DNA of 64,000 nt from positions 2,549,501-2,613,500 of the forward strand of contig NZ_CP050301.1 in the NCBI RefSeq assembly GCF_014189505.1. Direction: 5' to 3'. This DNA comes from Phyllobacterium sp. 628. GTDB taxonomy: Bacteria; Pseudomonadota; Alphaproteobacteria; Rhizobiales; Rhizobiaceae. Shown here piece after piece: positions 36,601 through 46,242 of this stretch (positions within the stretch are counted from its first letter, which is position 1; each line of letters begins with the position of its first letter). The translations under genes and the position numbers were made by a program. A model generated the notes under the pieces. It was given only the letters and a program-made list of their open reading frames with translations. It had not been told where the DNA came from and searched no databases.

Positions 36601-37133
36601 AGATCAAGGATGCCGCCGCGAACAGCATATTCACCGACATCGCGAACTGTTGAAACGCGCTCAAATCCATTATTTTCAAGGCGTTGCACCAGCGCATTCA
36701 TGTCAATTCGATTGCCGGGCTTGGCCATGAACAGCTGTTCGGCCAGCACCTTGCGCGGTGGAAGCTTTTGCAGCACCGCATTGGCCGTTGCGAGGATGAC
36801 ACCCGGATGCTTTTGATCACGGAGCGATGCAAGCCCGGCCAATGCCGCCAGCCGCCGCGCCGCCGTATCAGAACCCGGCGAGACCCGGTCATAGGGCAGG
36901 CAATCCCATCCCGGCAATTGCAAAACGGGAAGATCCGGCTGGACGAAATTCAGCACTTGTTCGATATCGGCAACACGCTGGCCATCGCTGGCAATAAACA
37001 GCACAGGACCGCCCGCACCCGCCTCGGCAACAACCTTGGCCAAGGCAAAGCCTTCGTAGCCATCCACCACGCCATCAATAACGACGTGACCATTGATATC
37101 CGGTTTCAGTCCGAGTTTGGAAAAGGCGGTCAT
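33636..37133 (-). CDS. mfd: Transcription-repair coupling factor Mfd
   Basis: 1165 residues, the normal length. In order: UvrB-like N-terminal domains, the RNA polymerase-interacting domain (VVHVDHGIGRFIGL, about 510), the helicase with Walker A GDVGFGKTEVA, DEEQHFG and QLRGRVGRS, and the C-terminal autoinhibitory domain. It removes stalled RNA polymerase and recruits UvrA. It starts 6 bases after the sdhE stop. Confidence 0.97.
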   Translation of the reverse strand: MTAFSKLGLKPDINGHVVIDGVVDGYEGFALAKVVAEAGAGGPVLFIASDGQRVADIEQVLNFVQPDLPVLQLPGWDCLPYDRVSPGSDTAARRLAALAGLASLRDQKHPGVILATANAVLQKLPPRKVLAEQLFMAKPGNRIDMNALVQRLENNGFERVSTVRDVGEYAVRGGILDLFAPGAEEPLRLDFFGDNLESIRTFDAASQRTSSQKTEFSMQPMSEITLSPEMISRFRSQYVQKFGAPSRNDALYQAISEGRRFAGMEHWLPLFYERMETLFDHAGNMPVIFDHLAHEAMAERHKMVVDHYEARKKQSDGTEPGESVPYKPVEPGSLYLSPAEVEEAAISSGMRVDFSPFDAPFATGRSVLHAGAHRGRTFVEERTAKDANVFDAVVKHIADERAAGKKVLLAAWSEGSRDRLVQVLNEHGLEKIELVNDLRTVKALARDKIMAGILALETGFDAGDLVVIAEQDILGDRLIRRSKRRKRDQDFISEVAALNAGDIVVHVDHGIGRFIGLRTITAAGAPHDCLEIHYAGDDRLFLPVENIELLSRFGSESSTAVLDKLGGGAWQARKAKLKKRLLEIAGHLIRIAAERQMRGAPVLTPPDGLYGEFAARFPYEETEDQDRAIEAVIDDLSLGKPMDRLICGDVGFGKTEVALRAAFVAALNGVQVAVVVPTTLLSRQHFKTFSTRFQGLPVNVAQASRLVGAKELAENKKGIAEGQIDIVVGTHALLGQGITFKNLGLLIIDEEQHFGVKHKERLKDLKSDVHVLTLSATPIPRTLQLALTGVRELSLITTPPVDRMAVRTFVSPFDPLVIRETLLRERYRGGQSFYVCPRISDLGEIKEFLDTQVPELKVAIAHGQMPPGELDDIMNAFYDGQYDVLLSTTIVESGLDIPTANTLIIHRADMFGLAQLYQLRGRVGRSKQRAFALFTLPANKMLTQMADRRLKVLQSLDTLGAGFQLASHDMDIRGAGNLLGEEQSGHIKEVGFELYQQMLEEAVSEIKGTCEVDDGHWSPQIAVGTAVMIPETYVPDLQLRLGLYRRLADLEELQDIDGFGAELIDRFGPLPDEVQHLLKIVYIKALCRRANVDKLDAGPKGIVIQFRNKTFNNPAALVKLIGEQGSMAKIRPDQSIVFVRDWPTAEKRLNGAAVVMTQLAKLAAA

Positions 37134-37139
37134 TTCAAA

Positions 37140-37427
37140 TCAGAATTTCATTGTGTTTCGGGATGCAACGATCCTGTGAAAGATCGGCGTGTTGAATTCG
37201 GCGGGAACTTCAGCCTCGCCCGTGACCCATTTCAACAGGTCGCGGTCAAGCGCTTCCATCAGCTCTTCATATTGGTCCAGTTCCGTTTCCGACAAGCTTT
37301 CAATATGCGCATCGGCAAACTGACCCAGAATCAGATCCATCTCGCGCATGCCGCGATGCCACGAACGGAAAAGGATTTTGCGCTGTCTTGGCGGCAGATC
37401 GGCCGTTGAACGACTGCTTCCGGTCAT
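37140..37427 (-). CDS. sdhE: FAD assembly factor SdhE (succinate dehydrogenase assembly factor 2)
   Basis: 95 residues from the ATG at 37427 (AAGGAGA ahead). The RGMREMD motif (about 24-30), which is needed for flavinylation of SdhA, is intact, as is the LLKWVTGEAEVP stretch. It forms an operon with mfd downstream, a common layout in this order. Confidence 0.93.
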   Translation of the reverse strand: MTGSSRSTADLPPRQRKILFRSWHRGMREMDLILGQFADAHIESLSETELDQYEELMEALDRDLLKWVTGEAEVPAEFNTPIFHRIVASRNTMKF

Positions 37428-37556
37428 GGACAGTCTCCTTGGAATAGCATGAAAGGCCCCAGCTGAATGGGAGGCCGTATGGTTGCGGCTGGGTATAGCG
37501 TGCATTGACGCCGCTGTCAGCCTTGCAACGCATTTTGAACGCGTTAAACCTAAGGA

Positions 37557-39665
37557 ATGCGTCCATCATTGCTTGATCCCCTTTTTGCGTCTGTTCGATC
37601 ACTTCCCGGCATCGGGCCCAAAGTGACGGGTCTGCTTGCAACATTGCTGGGAACACAGCCACCCGGAACCGAACCGCGCGTCGGTAATCTCGTCTATCTG
37701 CCGCCAAACAGCGTGATCGACCGGCGCAACCGCCCGGGAATTGCCTATGCGCCGGAAGGTGCCATTGTGACGCTGGAAGTGCGAGTCGACCGGCATTTGC
37801 CGGCGCCAAGCGGGCGCAGCAACGTCCCGCACCGAGTTTTTGCCCATGACGATACCGGTGAGATAGGGCTCACCTTCTTTCACGCCAAAAAGGCCTGGCT
37901 CGAAAATGCCCTGCCCGTCGGTGAAACGGTTATCGTTTCCGGCCGCATGGAATGGTTCAATGGCCGCCCCACAATGGTTCATCCGGATCACATCGCCAGC
38001 ATTGCCGATGCGGCGTCCCTGCCGCTGGTCGAGCCGGTCTATCCCTTGACAGCAGGTCTTTCGCCAAAGGTTCTGGCACGCGGCGTGCAGGAGGCGCTTG
38101 CCCGCGCCCCTGAAATGCCGGAATGGATCGAAGAGCCTGTGCTGGTAAAACATGCTTTTCCGACACACCGGCAAGCGCTGGAAACGCTGCACAGGCCGCA
38201 AGACCCTTCTGACATTGCGCTGGATCATCCGGCACGGCAACGCCTTGCCTATGACGAGTTTCTTGCTGGTCAGCTGGCCTTGGCACTCGTACGCCTGAAA
38301 ACCCGGCGGCTTTCCGGTCGCAAGCTGGAAGGCAATGGCAGTCTCAAAGCCAAGATCATTGCCGCATTGCCTTATTCCCTGACGGGCAGTCAGCAGCAGG
38401 CAATCAAGGAAATTATTGCCGATCTGCGTGAACCTGAACGGATGCTGCGGCTGCTGCAAGGCGACGTCGGCTCCGGTAAAACAGTTGTTGGCCTGCTCGC
38501 CATGGCCCATGCGGCAGAATCAGGCGGGCAATCTGCACTGATGGTTCCGACCGAAGTTCTGGCCCGCCAGCACTATGCCACCATTGCACCTCTCGCAGCA
38601 AAGGCCGGTCTGCGCGCAGCCCTGCTGACAGGCCGCGAAAAAGGTCGCGAGCGTGAAGACATTCTCGAAGGGCTGCGCACCGGCGCCATTCACATCATTA
38701 TCGGCACCCATGCGCTGTTTCAGGAAAAGGTCAGCTACCACGATCTCGTGTTTGTCATCATTGATGAACAGCACCGCTTCGGTGTGCATCAGCGTCTGTT
38801 GCTGACATCCAAAGGGACAGCCCCCGATATGCTTGTCATGACCGCAACGCCCATCCCGCGCACGCTGGTTCTGACCGCCTTTGGCGACATGGATGTATCG
38901 AAACTCACGGAAAAGCCTGCGGGCCGCAGGCCGATCACCACAGCGATTTTGCCGATGGAGCGCCTAAGCGAATTGGTTGACCGCATGCGCCGCGCCATAG
39001 CTGACGGCCAGAAGATTTACTGGATTTGTCCGCTGGTGGAGGAATCTGAACTGGTCGATCTGGTTTCCGCCGAAGAGCGCTTTCAGTCCTTGGAGCCATT
39101 GTTAGGTAACAAGATCGGGCTGGTGCATGGACGCATGACCGGGCCGGAAAAAGACGCGGCCATGCTGGCGTTCAAGAATGGCGAAACCCGTCTTCTCGTA
39201 GCGACGACGGTTGTTGAAGTGGGTGTTGACGTCCCGGATGCCACGATCATCGTCATAGAACATGCCGAGCGCTTCGGCCTTGCCCAACTGCACCAGTTGC
39301 GTGGGCGCGTCGGACGTGGCGACAAGCCATCAACCTGTCTGCTGCTCTACAAGGGACCATTGGGTGAAGTGGCACGGGCTCGTCTTGAGATCATGCGCGA
39401 GACCGAAGATGGTTTCCGCATCGCCGAGGAAGATTTGAAACTGCGCGGTGAAGGCGAACTTCTGGGTACGCGCCAGTCCGGTACACCCGGTTTCCGTCTT
39501 GCCAGCATCGAAGCCCATCAGGACCTTCTGGAAATTGCCCGCAAGGACGCACGTTATATCCTCGGGCGTGACCCGGAATTGCAGAGCGCGCGCGGCGAAG
39601 CCTTGCGCGTCCTACTTTATCTGTTCGAGCGCGATGAAGCCGTGCGGCTTCTTCGCGCCGGATAG
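37557..39665 (+). CDS. recG: ATP-dependent DNA helicase RecG
   Basis: 702 residues. An OB-fold wedge domain (about 60-180) is followed by the helicase: GDVGSGKTVVGLLAM, DEQHRFGVHQ, MTATPIPRT, and VVEVGVDVPDATI, ending with the RGRVGRGDK motif. RecG remodels stalled forks and branched DNA. It diverges from sdhE-mfd, with about 130 bases in between. Confidence 0.97.
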   Translation: MRPSLLDPLFASVRSLPGIGPKVTGLLATLLGTQPPGTEPRVGNLVYLPPNSVIDRRNRPGIAYAPEGAIVTLEVRVDRHLPAPSGRSNVPHRVFAHDDTGEIGLTFFHAKKAWLENALPVGETVIVSGRMEWFNGRPTMVHPDHIASIADAASLPLVEPVYPLTAGLSPKVLARGVQEALARAPEMPEWIEEPVLVKHAFPTHRQALETLHRPQDPSDIALDHPARQRLAYDEFLAGQLALALVRLKTRRLSGRKLEGNGSLKAKIIAALPYSLTGSQQQAIKEIIADLREPERMLRLLQGDVGSGKTVVGLLAMAHAAESGGQSALMVPTEVLARQHYATIAPLAAKAGLRAALLTGREKGREREDILEGLRTGAIHIIIGTHALFQEKVSYHDLVFVIIDEQHRFGVHQRLLLTSKGTAPDMLVMTATPIPRTLVLTAFGDMDVSKLTEKPAGRRPITTAILPMERLSELVDRMRRAIADGQKIYWICPLVEESELVDLVSAEERFQSLEPLLGNKIGLVHGRMTGPEKDAAMLAFKNGETRLLVATTVVEVGVDVPDATIIVIEHAERFGLAQLHQLRGRVGRGDKPSTCLLLYKGPLGEVARARLEIMRETEDGFRIAEEDLKLRGEGELLGTRQSGTPGFRLASIEAHQDLLEIARKDARYILGRDPELQSARGEALRVLLYLFERDEAVRLLRAG

Positions 39666-39667
39666 GC

Positions 39668-41491
39668 TTATTCGACGGTAACCGACTTCGCCAGATTGCG
39701 TGGCTGATCCACGTCCGTGCCCATGAACACAGCCGTGTAATAGGCCAGCATCTGGATTGGCAGCGCGTAAATGATCGGCGTGATGATTTCGGGCATGTCA
39801 GGCAGGATGACCGTGTGCATGGTCTTCAACGTGCTGGCAGCGGCGCCGCGTGCATCGGTGATCAGGATGATCTTGCCACCGCGCGCTGCCACTTCCTGCA
39901 TGTTCGAGACAGTCTTATCAAACCAGCGGTCATAGGGTGCGATGACGATCACCGGCATGGCTTCATCAATCAGCGCAATCGGCCCATGCTTCAACTCGCC
40001 AGCCGCGTAGCCTTCCGCATGAATATAGGAAATTTCCTTGAGCTTCAGCGCGCCTTCTAGCGCCAGCGGGAAGCTGGTGCCACGGCCAAGATACAGCGCA
40101 TGTTTGACCTGCGACAGATCACGGCTGATCGCTTCCATCTGCTGTTCCAGCTTCAAGGCTTGCGTGGCATAGCGCGGAATTTCCGAAAGCTCATGCACCA
40201 GGCGGCGCTCATCTTCCTCGGAGATTGTACCGCGCGCTTTGCCTGCGGTGACAGCCAGTGAGGCAAGCACAGACAACTGGCAGGTAAATGCCTTTGTCGA
40301 GGCGACGCCGACTTCCGGACCAGCCAGTGTCGGGAAAATCGTGTCCGACTCGCGGGCCATCGTCGATTCCTTGACATTGACCACGCAGCCGATTTTCAGG
40401 CCCTGCTGCTTGCAATAGCGCAGCGATGCCAGCGTATCGGCGGTTTCACCCGACTGCGACACGAACAGCGCAAGGCTGTCCTTCGATAGAGGCATTTCGC
40501 GATAGCGGAATTCCGAAGCCACATCGATATCGACGGGAAGCCGGGCGATCTGCTCGAACCAGTATTTACCGATCAGTCCGGCATAGTATGCAGTACCGCA
40601 AGCGGAAGCTGCGATCCGGTCGATATTGGCAAAATCAATGGTTGTTGCGCCGGCGCGAATAACGCCTTTGGAGAAATCGAGGTAATTGGCCAGTGTGTGC
40701 GAAATAACCTCCGGCTGTTCATGAATTTCCTTTTCCATGAAATGCCGGCGGTTGCCTTTGCTGACGAGAAAGGCTGCGCCCGCTGACTTCTCAATACGGC
40801 GCTGCACGACAGCACCGGTTTCGTCATAGATCACAACACTATTACGCGTGAGAACGGCCCAATCGCCATCTTCGAGATAGGACAAACGGTCGGTAAAGGG
40901 TGCAAGCGCAATGGCGTCCGAGCCGAGATACATCTCGCCATCACCATAACCAACGGCGAGCGGCGGACCGTTGCGGGCTGCTATCAGCAAATCGTCCTCG
41001 CCCTTGAACATGATCGCAATGGCAAAGGCACCGCGCAGTTCCGGCAAAGTCTGGCGGACCGCTTCTACAGGCGAAAGTCCCCGATCCAAAGCCCGTGTGA
41101 CCAGATGGGCAACCGTTTCCGTGTCGGTTTCAGTCTCGAACACGTAGCCGTCTTTTTCCAGCATGCTGCGCAGTTCGGCAAAGTTCTCGATAATGCCATT
41201 GTGGATGACGGCAAGGCGCGGTGTCGTATGCGGATGGGCATTGCGGACGGTCGGTGCGCCGTGCGTGGCCCAACGTGTATGACCGATGCCTATCGTTCCA
41301 GCGAGTGGTTGATCCTTTAACAGGTTGTCAAGATTGACCAGCTTGCCCTCGGCGCGGCGGCGGTCAAGCACACCCTTCTCCAGTGTTGCAACCCCTGCAG
41401 AATCATAACCACGATATTCAAGGCGCTTCAGGGCATCCACCAGCAATGGTGCTACCTGTTCACGTCCGATAATTCCTACAATTCCGCACAT
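39668..41491 (-). CDS. glmS: Glucosamine-fructose-6-phosphate aminotransferase GlmS
   Basis: 607 residues. The N-terminal glutamine amidotransferase has C2 (MCGIVGIIG) and the RWATHGAPT segment; two SIS domains follow, and the end DQPRNLAKSVTVE is canonical. It makes glucosamine 6-phosphate, the first step to UDP-GlcNAc. It pairs with glmU immediately upstream on the same strand, 106 bases apart. Confidence 0.97.
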   Translation of the reverse strand: MCGIVGIIGREQVAPLLVDALKRLEYRGYDSAGVATLEKGVLDRRRAEGKLVNLDNLLKDQPLAGTIGIGHTRWATHGAPTVRNAHPHTTPRLAVIHNGIIENFAELRSMLEKDGYVFETETDTETVAHLVTRALDRGLSPVEAVRQTLPELRGAFAIAIMFKGEDDLLIAARNGPPLAVGYGDGEMYLGSDAIALAPFTDRLSYLEDGDWAVLTRNSVVIYDETGAVVQRRIEKSAGAAFLVSKGNRRHFMEKEIHEQPEVISHTLANYLDFSKGVIRAGATTIDFANIDRIAASACGTAYYAGLIGKYWFEQIARLPVDIDVASEFRYREMPLSKDSLALFVSQSGETADTLASLRYCKQQGLKIGCVVNVKESTMARESDTIFPTLAGPEVGVASTKAFTCQLSVLASLAVTAGKARGTISEEDERRLVHELSEIPRYATQALKLEQQMEAISRDLSQVKHALYLGRGTSFPLALEGALKLKEISYIHAEGYAAGELKHGPIALIDEAMPVIVIAPYDRWFDKTVSNMQEVAARGGKIILITDARGAAASTLKTMHTVILPDMPEIITPIIYALPIQMLAYYTAVFMGTDVDQPRNLAKSVTVE

Positions 41492-41597
41492 ACAAAGCTC
41501 CGATGGCTCAAGGTCTCGATTTCCTCCTGCCTAGGGGCAAATAGTCCCGGCAGGAAGTCAAATTACGTTTCAGTCTCTTGCATGAAGTATGGAAGGT

Positions 41598-42959
41598 CTA
41601 TTCCGCCTTCTTGGCTTGCTTCAGCGCGATATAGCGGGCCCGCAATTGTGTCGCCCGCCCTTCCTTGGTCACCTGATGCGCCCGGCCCAAAGCCAGAGCA
41701 TCGGCAGGCACATTTTCAGTGATCACACTGCCGGAAGCCACATAGGCATTGTCGCCGACCGATACAGGAGCAACCAGTGAGGAATTGGACCCGATGAAAG
41801 CCCCGGCTCCAATTTCGGTCCGCCACTTATTATATCCGTCATAATTACAGGTGATCGCTCCAGCCCCGATATTGGCGTCAGCGCCAACGGTTGCATCGCC
41901 GAGATAGGTCAGGTGGTTGACCTTGGCGCCCGCACCGATCCTGGCATTCTTCACTTCAACGAAATTGCCAACCTTTGCCTTCGCCGCAAGATCTGCACCC
42001 GGACGCAGCCGCGCATAGGGGCCCACCATGGCACCGGGCCCGACCTTTGCACCTTCCACATGCGAGAAAGCATGGATGACGGCACCAGTCGCAATGGATA
42101 CGCCGGGGCCGAAAACGATATTTGGTTCCAAGATAACATCTGCCTCGATCAGCGTGTCATGGGCAAAAAACACAGTTTCCGGCGCTTGAAGCGTCACACC
42201 CGCCAGCATCATGGCGCGGCGCTTGCGGTTCTGCCAGATGGCTTCAGCCTCCGCGAGTTCCACGCGCGTGTTGATGCCGATCACATTGTCGACAGCGATT
42301 TCGATGGCAATGACAGACTTGCCGAGCGCATTGGCAATCTCAACCACATCGGTCAGATAATATTCGCCCTTGGCATTTTTGTTGGTGATTTTGTCGAGCA
42401 GCTGCAATGCATTGTCGCCGCGCAGAGCCATGAAGCCGGCATTGCAAAAACCGATCTGTTTCTCGGTTTCACTGGCATCCTTGTCTTCACGGATGGCGAG
42501 CAGCTTGCCGTCCTTTTCGATGAGGCGGCCATATCCTGCCGGATCGGCGGGACGGAACCCCATCACAACCACATCGGCGCCGCCAACCAGCCTGGCTCTC
42601 GCCTGTTCCAGCGCAGCGGATTCGATCAGCGGCGTATCGCCGAACACAACGAGAATATCATCATAACCGCGCGCAATGGCATCGCGCGCCGCCAGCACCG
42701 CATGGCCAGTCCCAAGCCGTTCTGTCTGCTCATAGGTCGAAACATTCGACACCACAGACTGCACCGCCGCCTGTACCGCATCCGCCCCGCGACCAACGAC
42801 AAGGGCGATATCGTTGCCGCCCGTGTCACGCACAGCCTTGGCCACATGCGCAACGATGGGCAGACCTGCAATCGGATGCAGGACTTTCGGCAGCGCGGAT
42901 TTCATGCGCGTGCCCTCACCGGCGGCAAGAATAACCGAGAGGCAGGTACGTGATGTCAT
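41598..42959 (-). CDS. glmU: Bifunctional UDP-GlcNAc pyrophosphorylase / GlcN-1-P acetyltransferase GlmU
   Basis: 453 residues. The nucleotidyltransferase has [18 protein letters not shown] (about 11-28), and the C-terminal left-handed beta helix has hexapeptide repeats. It carries out the last two steps to UDP-GlcNAc, for peptidoglycan and LPS. It is followed by glmS. Confidence 0.97.
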   Translation of the reverse strand: MTSRTCLSVILAAGEGTRMKSALPKVLHPIAGLPIVAHVAKAVRDTGGNDIALVVGRGADAVQAAVQSVVSNVSTYEQTERLGTGHAVLAARDAIARGYDDILVVFGDTPLIESAALEQARARLVGGADVVVMGFRPADPAGYGRLIEKDGKLLAIREDKDASETEKQIGFCNAGFMALRGDNALQLLDKITNKNAKGEYYLTDVVEIANALGKSVIAIEIAVDNVIGINTRVELAEAEAIWQNRKRRAMMLAGVTLQAPETVFFAHDTLIEADVILEPNIVFGPGVSIATGAVIHAFSHVEGAKVGPGAMVGPYARLRPGADLAAKAKVGNFVEVKNARIGAGAKVNHLTYLGDATVGADANIGAGAITCNYDGYNKWRTEIGAGAFIGSNSSLVAPVSVGDNAYVASGSVITENVPADALALGRAHQVTKEGRATQLRARYIALKQAKKAE

Positions 42960-43052
42960 TGTCAGAATTCCGGATCCGTTTTGGCTAAGTACAGTGTTAC
43001 GCCAGATCGTGGCATAAACCCGGTTGCCAATGCATGAACAATTTCCGCTTCT

Positions 43053-43799
43053 TTAGCCGAGTTGGCCAAGGATGGGAAATGTTTCAAGCAGCCAGAAAGA
43101 GAATGTCTGCAAGCCGCCGGTCAGGAACAGCACACCGGTAACGACAAGCAAGCCGCCCATGACCTTTTCCACCTTGCCGAGATGCATGCGGAAGCGGCTG
43201 AGAAAACGCATGAAATAACCGGAAAACAGTGCAGCGATGATAAACGGAATACCGAGCCCGAGCGAATAGATCGCCAGCAGCAATGCGCCATCCGACACCG
43301 TATCGCGGCCACCGGCCAACGCGAGAATCGGTCCAAGGACAGGGCCGATGCATGGCGTCCAGCCAAACGCGAAGGCTAGCCCCATCACATAGGCGGCCAG
43401 CGGATTGGCCGGCTTGCCCTTGGTCTGGAATCGCGCCTCGCGCGACAGGAAAGCGAACCGGAACACACCGAGAAAATTCAACCCCATCAGAATGATAACA
43501 ATACCGGCTGCAATGGCAATTTCCTGTTGCCACATACGCAGCAGGCCGCCAATGGTCGACGCGCCTGCCCCCAACAGCACAAACACTGTCGAAAACCCAA
43601 GCACAAAGCAGAAGGATGAGAGCAGCAGCGCCTGCCTGACCGGCGAAACACGCGCTGCAGGCTGATCCGAACGGAAATCTTCGACCGTCACGCCCGCCAT
43701 ATAGCAGAGATAAGGCGGTACGAGCGGCAGAACGCAAGGAGACAGGAACGATAGCGCGCCAGCACCGGCGGCGGTCAGATAGGAAACATCAAGCGCCAT
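43053..43799 (-). CDS. ccdA: Cytochrome c biogenesis protein CcdA
   Basis: 248 residues with six predicted helices and the paired cysteines in FLSPCVLPLVPPYLCYMAG and FGWTPCIGPVLG. CcdA passes electrons from thioredoxin across the membrane for heme attachment and disulfide repair. It is a single gene with about 90 bases to glmU. Confidence 0.92.
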   Translation of the reverse strand: MALDVSYLTAAGAGALSFLSPCVLPLVPPYLCYMAGVTVEDFRSDQPAARVSPVRQALLLSSFCFVLGFSTVFVLLGAGASTIGGLLRMWQQEIAIAAGIVIILMGLNFLGVFRFAFLSREARFQTKGKPANPLAAYVMGLAFAFGWTPCIGPVLGPILALAGGRDTVSDGALLLAIYSLGLGIPFIIAALFSGYFMRFLSRFRMHLGKVEKVMGGLLVVTGVLFLTGGLQTFSFWLLETFPILGQLG

Positions 43800-44088
43800 A
43801 TGCGCTCCTTATGTGGCATTTCAATCGTGGTTTGAGTGCCATAGGCCGAATCTCTTGCAAATTCCAATCACCTTTTCGCCAGCTTCCCGGTTAAAATCTG
43901 CCTCTCGGCGACTTTTAGACATATTTTGTACTGGCAAATTGCATGTAACGATCAGAAAAATCGCGGAACAGGCAAAAACAAGGCTTATTGTCGCAAAAAC
44001 TCTGCACAATAGCTGTTGACCGATGGCGAACTCATCCCTATGTTCCGCCGCAATCCCGAGGGCAGCGCCAAGCGTTTCCCTTGCAAGG

Positions 44089-44164
44089 GAGCGCGTAGCT
44101 CAGCCGGTAGAGCAACTGACTTTTAATCAGTAGGTCCGGGGTTCGAACCCCCGCGCGCTCACCA
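44089..44164 (+). tRNA. tRNA-Lys (anticodon UUU)
   Basis: A 76-base cloverleaf with encoded CCA. The acceptor stem GAGCGCG pairs with CGCGCTC, the anticodon arm is ACTGA-CTTTTAA-TCAGT with anticodon TTT, and the T arm is GGGG-TTCGAA-CCCC. The gene is followed by an accessory-looking region. Confidence 0.96.
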
Positions 44165-44181
44165 ACCAAATCAAAAACTTT

Positions 44182-44961
44182 CTAGATACTCTGGCCCTTT
44201 TGAGCGGTAATAATCCACGCGCGCGAGTCAAACAGCACGCCGTCCGTGGCCATATGCGCCTCCAGCAAATCACGCAGCCGCTGCAATGCACCTTCGTGCG
44301 CTTCATCGGTGCGCGCGAGGGCGTCCTTCACAAGATAGAGCTCAGTGAGTGAGTTAAACGCCGCATCGACGTTCGGCCCATAGAATACCGGTTCCCGCAC
44401 ATCAATAAAATCGATCGAAACAAAGCCTGCCGCGCTCAGAAGTTCTGTAGCGACGATAGGATTGCCAAGTGAAAACGGATTTAGGGCATTTGTGGAGCCT
44501 GCGGTTCCCGGGGCCAAGGCTTGCTGAATGGCACCAGACCATTCGTTGCGGTCCTTGTCCTGCCACACCATCCAAACGAGGCGCGCGCCTGGACGCATCG
44601 AGCGGGCGATATTGGCAAACGCCGCCGCCGGATCAGCAAAGAACATCACGCCAAACCGGCTGATGCAGAGATCGAAACCGGCAGCGGGAAACGCGTGACG
44701 CTGGGCGTCTCCCAGCTCAAACGCAACATTTCGCAACTCCGCTTGGCTGGAACGTTGTCGTGCAACCTCAAGTATCTCTGCGGACGTATCCACGCCGATC
44801 GCGTCACCTTCCACGGCAGCACGGGCGGCCTCGCGCGTGGTTTGTCCTGCCCCACAACCGATGTCGAGCACGCGATCACGTATCCCGACATTGGCAGCCG
44901 CGTGTAAATGCGCATTGTGACGCTTTAATTCTGCGTCATAAAAATCAGCACGATCCAACAT
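44182..44961 (-). CDS. Class I SAM-dependent methyltransferase (UbiE/MenG-like)
   Basis: 259 residues from the ATG at 44961; a GTG at 44973 is also possible. The SAM motif is VLDIGCGAGQTTREAARAA, with FDLCISRFGVMFFADP as motif II/III. It may methylate a small molecule; no partner is apparent. It diverges from a hydrolase gene across a perfect inverted repeat. Confidence 0.82.
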   Translation of the reverse strand: MLDRADFYDAELKRHNAHLHAAANVGIRDRVLDIGCGAGQTTREAARAAVEGDAIGVDTSAEILEVARQRSSQAELRNVAFELGDAQRHAFPAAGFDLCISRFGVMFFADPAAAFANIARSMRPGARLVWMVWQDKDRNEWSGAIQQALAPGTAGSTNALNPFSLGNPIVATELLSAAGFVSIDFIDVREPVFYGPNVDAAFNSLTELYLVKDALARTDEAHEGALQRLRDLLEAHMATDGVLFDSRAWIITAQKGQSI

Positions 44962-45012
44962 CTCCACCCTCACCCGGTTCTGTCTCGATCACTCGATCCC
45001 CTTAAGAAACCG

Positions 45013-45039
45013 ATTGCATAACAAGATCAGTTATGCAAT
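45013..45039. promoter_or_regulatory. Perfect inverted repeat in the divergent promoter region
   Basis: ATTGCATAAC and GTTATGCAAT, 10 bp each, are separated by 7 bases. The site lies about 50 bases from the methyltransferase start and about 140 from the hydrolase start. It looks like the operator of a dimeric regulator, but no regulator gene adjoins it. Confidence 0.55.
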
Positions 45040-45180
45040 ATAAAAACCGGTTGTTAAATGCAAGCAGATGGACGGAAGCCATGGCAGCCAACCGGAACCA
45101 TCTTCCTTACCCGCACCGCCGGGCGTGGCAATAAATACACCGCAGTTCTTGTTACTTCGTCCTTTACGAGGAACCACAAA

Positions 45181-46022
45181 ATGAATGAACGCATCATCAT
45201 GACTGACGGCGTGGAAATTGCCACGCAGGCTTTTGGCGATCCGGCCGGCAAGCCAGTTCTGCTTATTATGGGTGCCATGGCTTCAATGTTGTGGTGGCCG
45301 GAGGCATTTTGCCAAAAGCTCGCCGCACAGGGCCACTATGTCATCCGGTACGACAACCGTGACACCGGCCTTTCCACGTTTTACGAGCCGGGCAGCCCCC
45401 CTATACGATGGACGACATGGCCAAGGACGCCATACACGTGGTCGATGCTTACGGCATCGGCAGCGTCCATCTGGTTGGCATGTCACTGGGTGGGATGATC
45501 GCTCAAATCGCTGCTCTGGCCCATCCGACGCGGGTGAGGACGCTGACGCTGATCTCCACTACGCCAGTCGGCATTGATACCTCCAATCTGGCGCAGACCA
45601 GCGATATCTATATGGAGCATGCGGCAGCGGGTGAGAGCGTCGATTGGAGCGACAACGCTCAGGTCATCGATTTCATCGTGAGAGATACACGGATGATTGC
45701 CAGCACTGCGCACCCCTACGATGAAGTAAGTGCCCGCAATCTTGTGGAGCGCGACGTCGAGCGCGCTAAAAACTTCGTCAGCGCCACCAACCATTTCATG
45801 CTGAAGGGCGGCGATGTGTGGAAGGGAAAACTGGGTGAGTTGACCGCCCCTCTTCTCGTCATCCACGGTACGTCCGACCCGGTCTTTCCGGTCGGGCACG
45901 GCGAATTACTGGCAAAGACCGTTAAAGGCGCTGAGCTTCTCCGTCTGGAGGGTGGTGGTCATGAAATTCATCCCGAGGATTGGGGTCAAATCATTTCGGC
46001 TATCAACGCTCACACGGATTAA
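45181..46022 (+). pseudogene. Alpha/beta-hydrolase, frameshifted in a C-run
   Basis: The first frame encodes MNERIIMTDGVEIATQAFGD and VLLIMGAMASMLWWPEAFC, then runs off frame at about 45397-45402; the second frame resumes at MDDMAKDAIHVVDAYG and has the nucleophile elbow GMSLGG, the acid in HGTSDPVFP and the His in GGGHEIHPED. Adding one C to the run of six Cs joins them as SPPYTMDDMAKD. The protein would be 280 residues, similar to haloperoxidase/epoxide-hydrolase-type enzymes. A homopolymer loss could be a sequencing artefact. Confidence 0.8.
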
Positions 46023-46242
46023 GGCATGACCAGACAGGTTTAACCAAAAAACGATCCGTAGGCGCTTATCTATTACTTCCTTGTCGCGCAGAAATCATCA
46101 GTCATTCAACGCGGGCAAAGCAAGCCTGTGTAAAAGTAATATTTTTGCGATGTCTTGCTTAGAGGCATTCCAAACTAACCTGAATCAGCGCATATATTAC
46201 GTCTCTCAAAAAAAGTCATAAGACGCCGAGGGGAAGAATAAA

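Noticed and set aside
37599-38510. Antisense frame (303 codons) inside recG
   Set aside because: recG is intact; no start signal supports the antisense frame.
41913-42953. Long antisense frame (346 codons) inside glmU
   Set aside because: glmU is full-length with all motifs; the antisense product has no domain pattern.
44089-44164. Repeated tRNA-Lys 3' end as an attachment site within the window
   Set aside because: No second copy of the T-arm and acceptor sequence was found downstream, so no att pair can be called.
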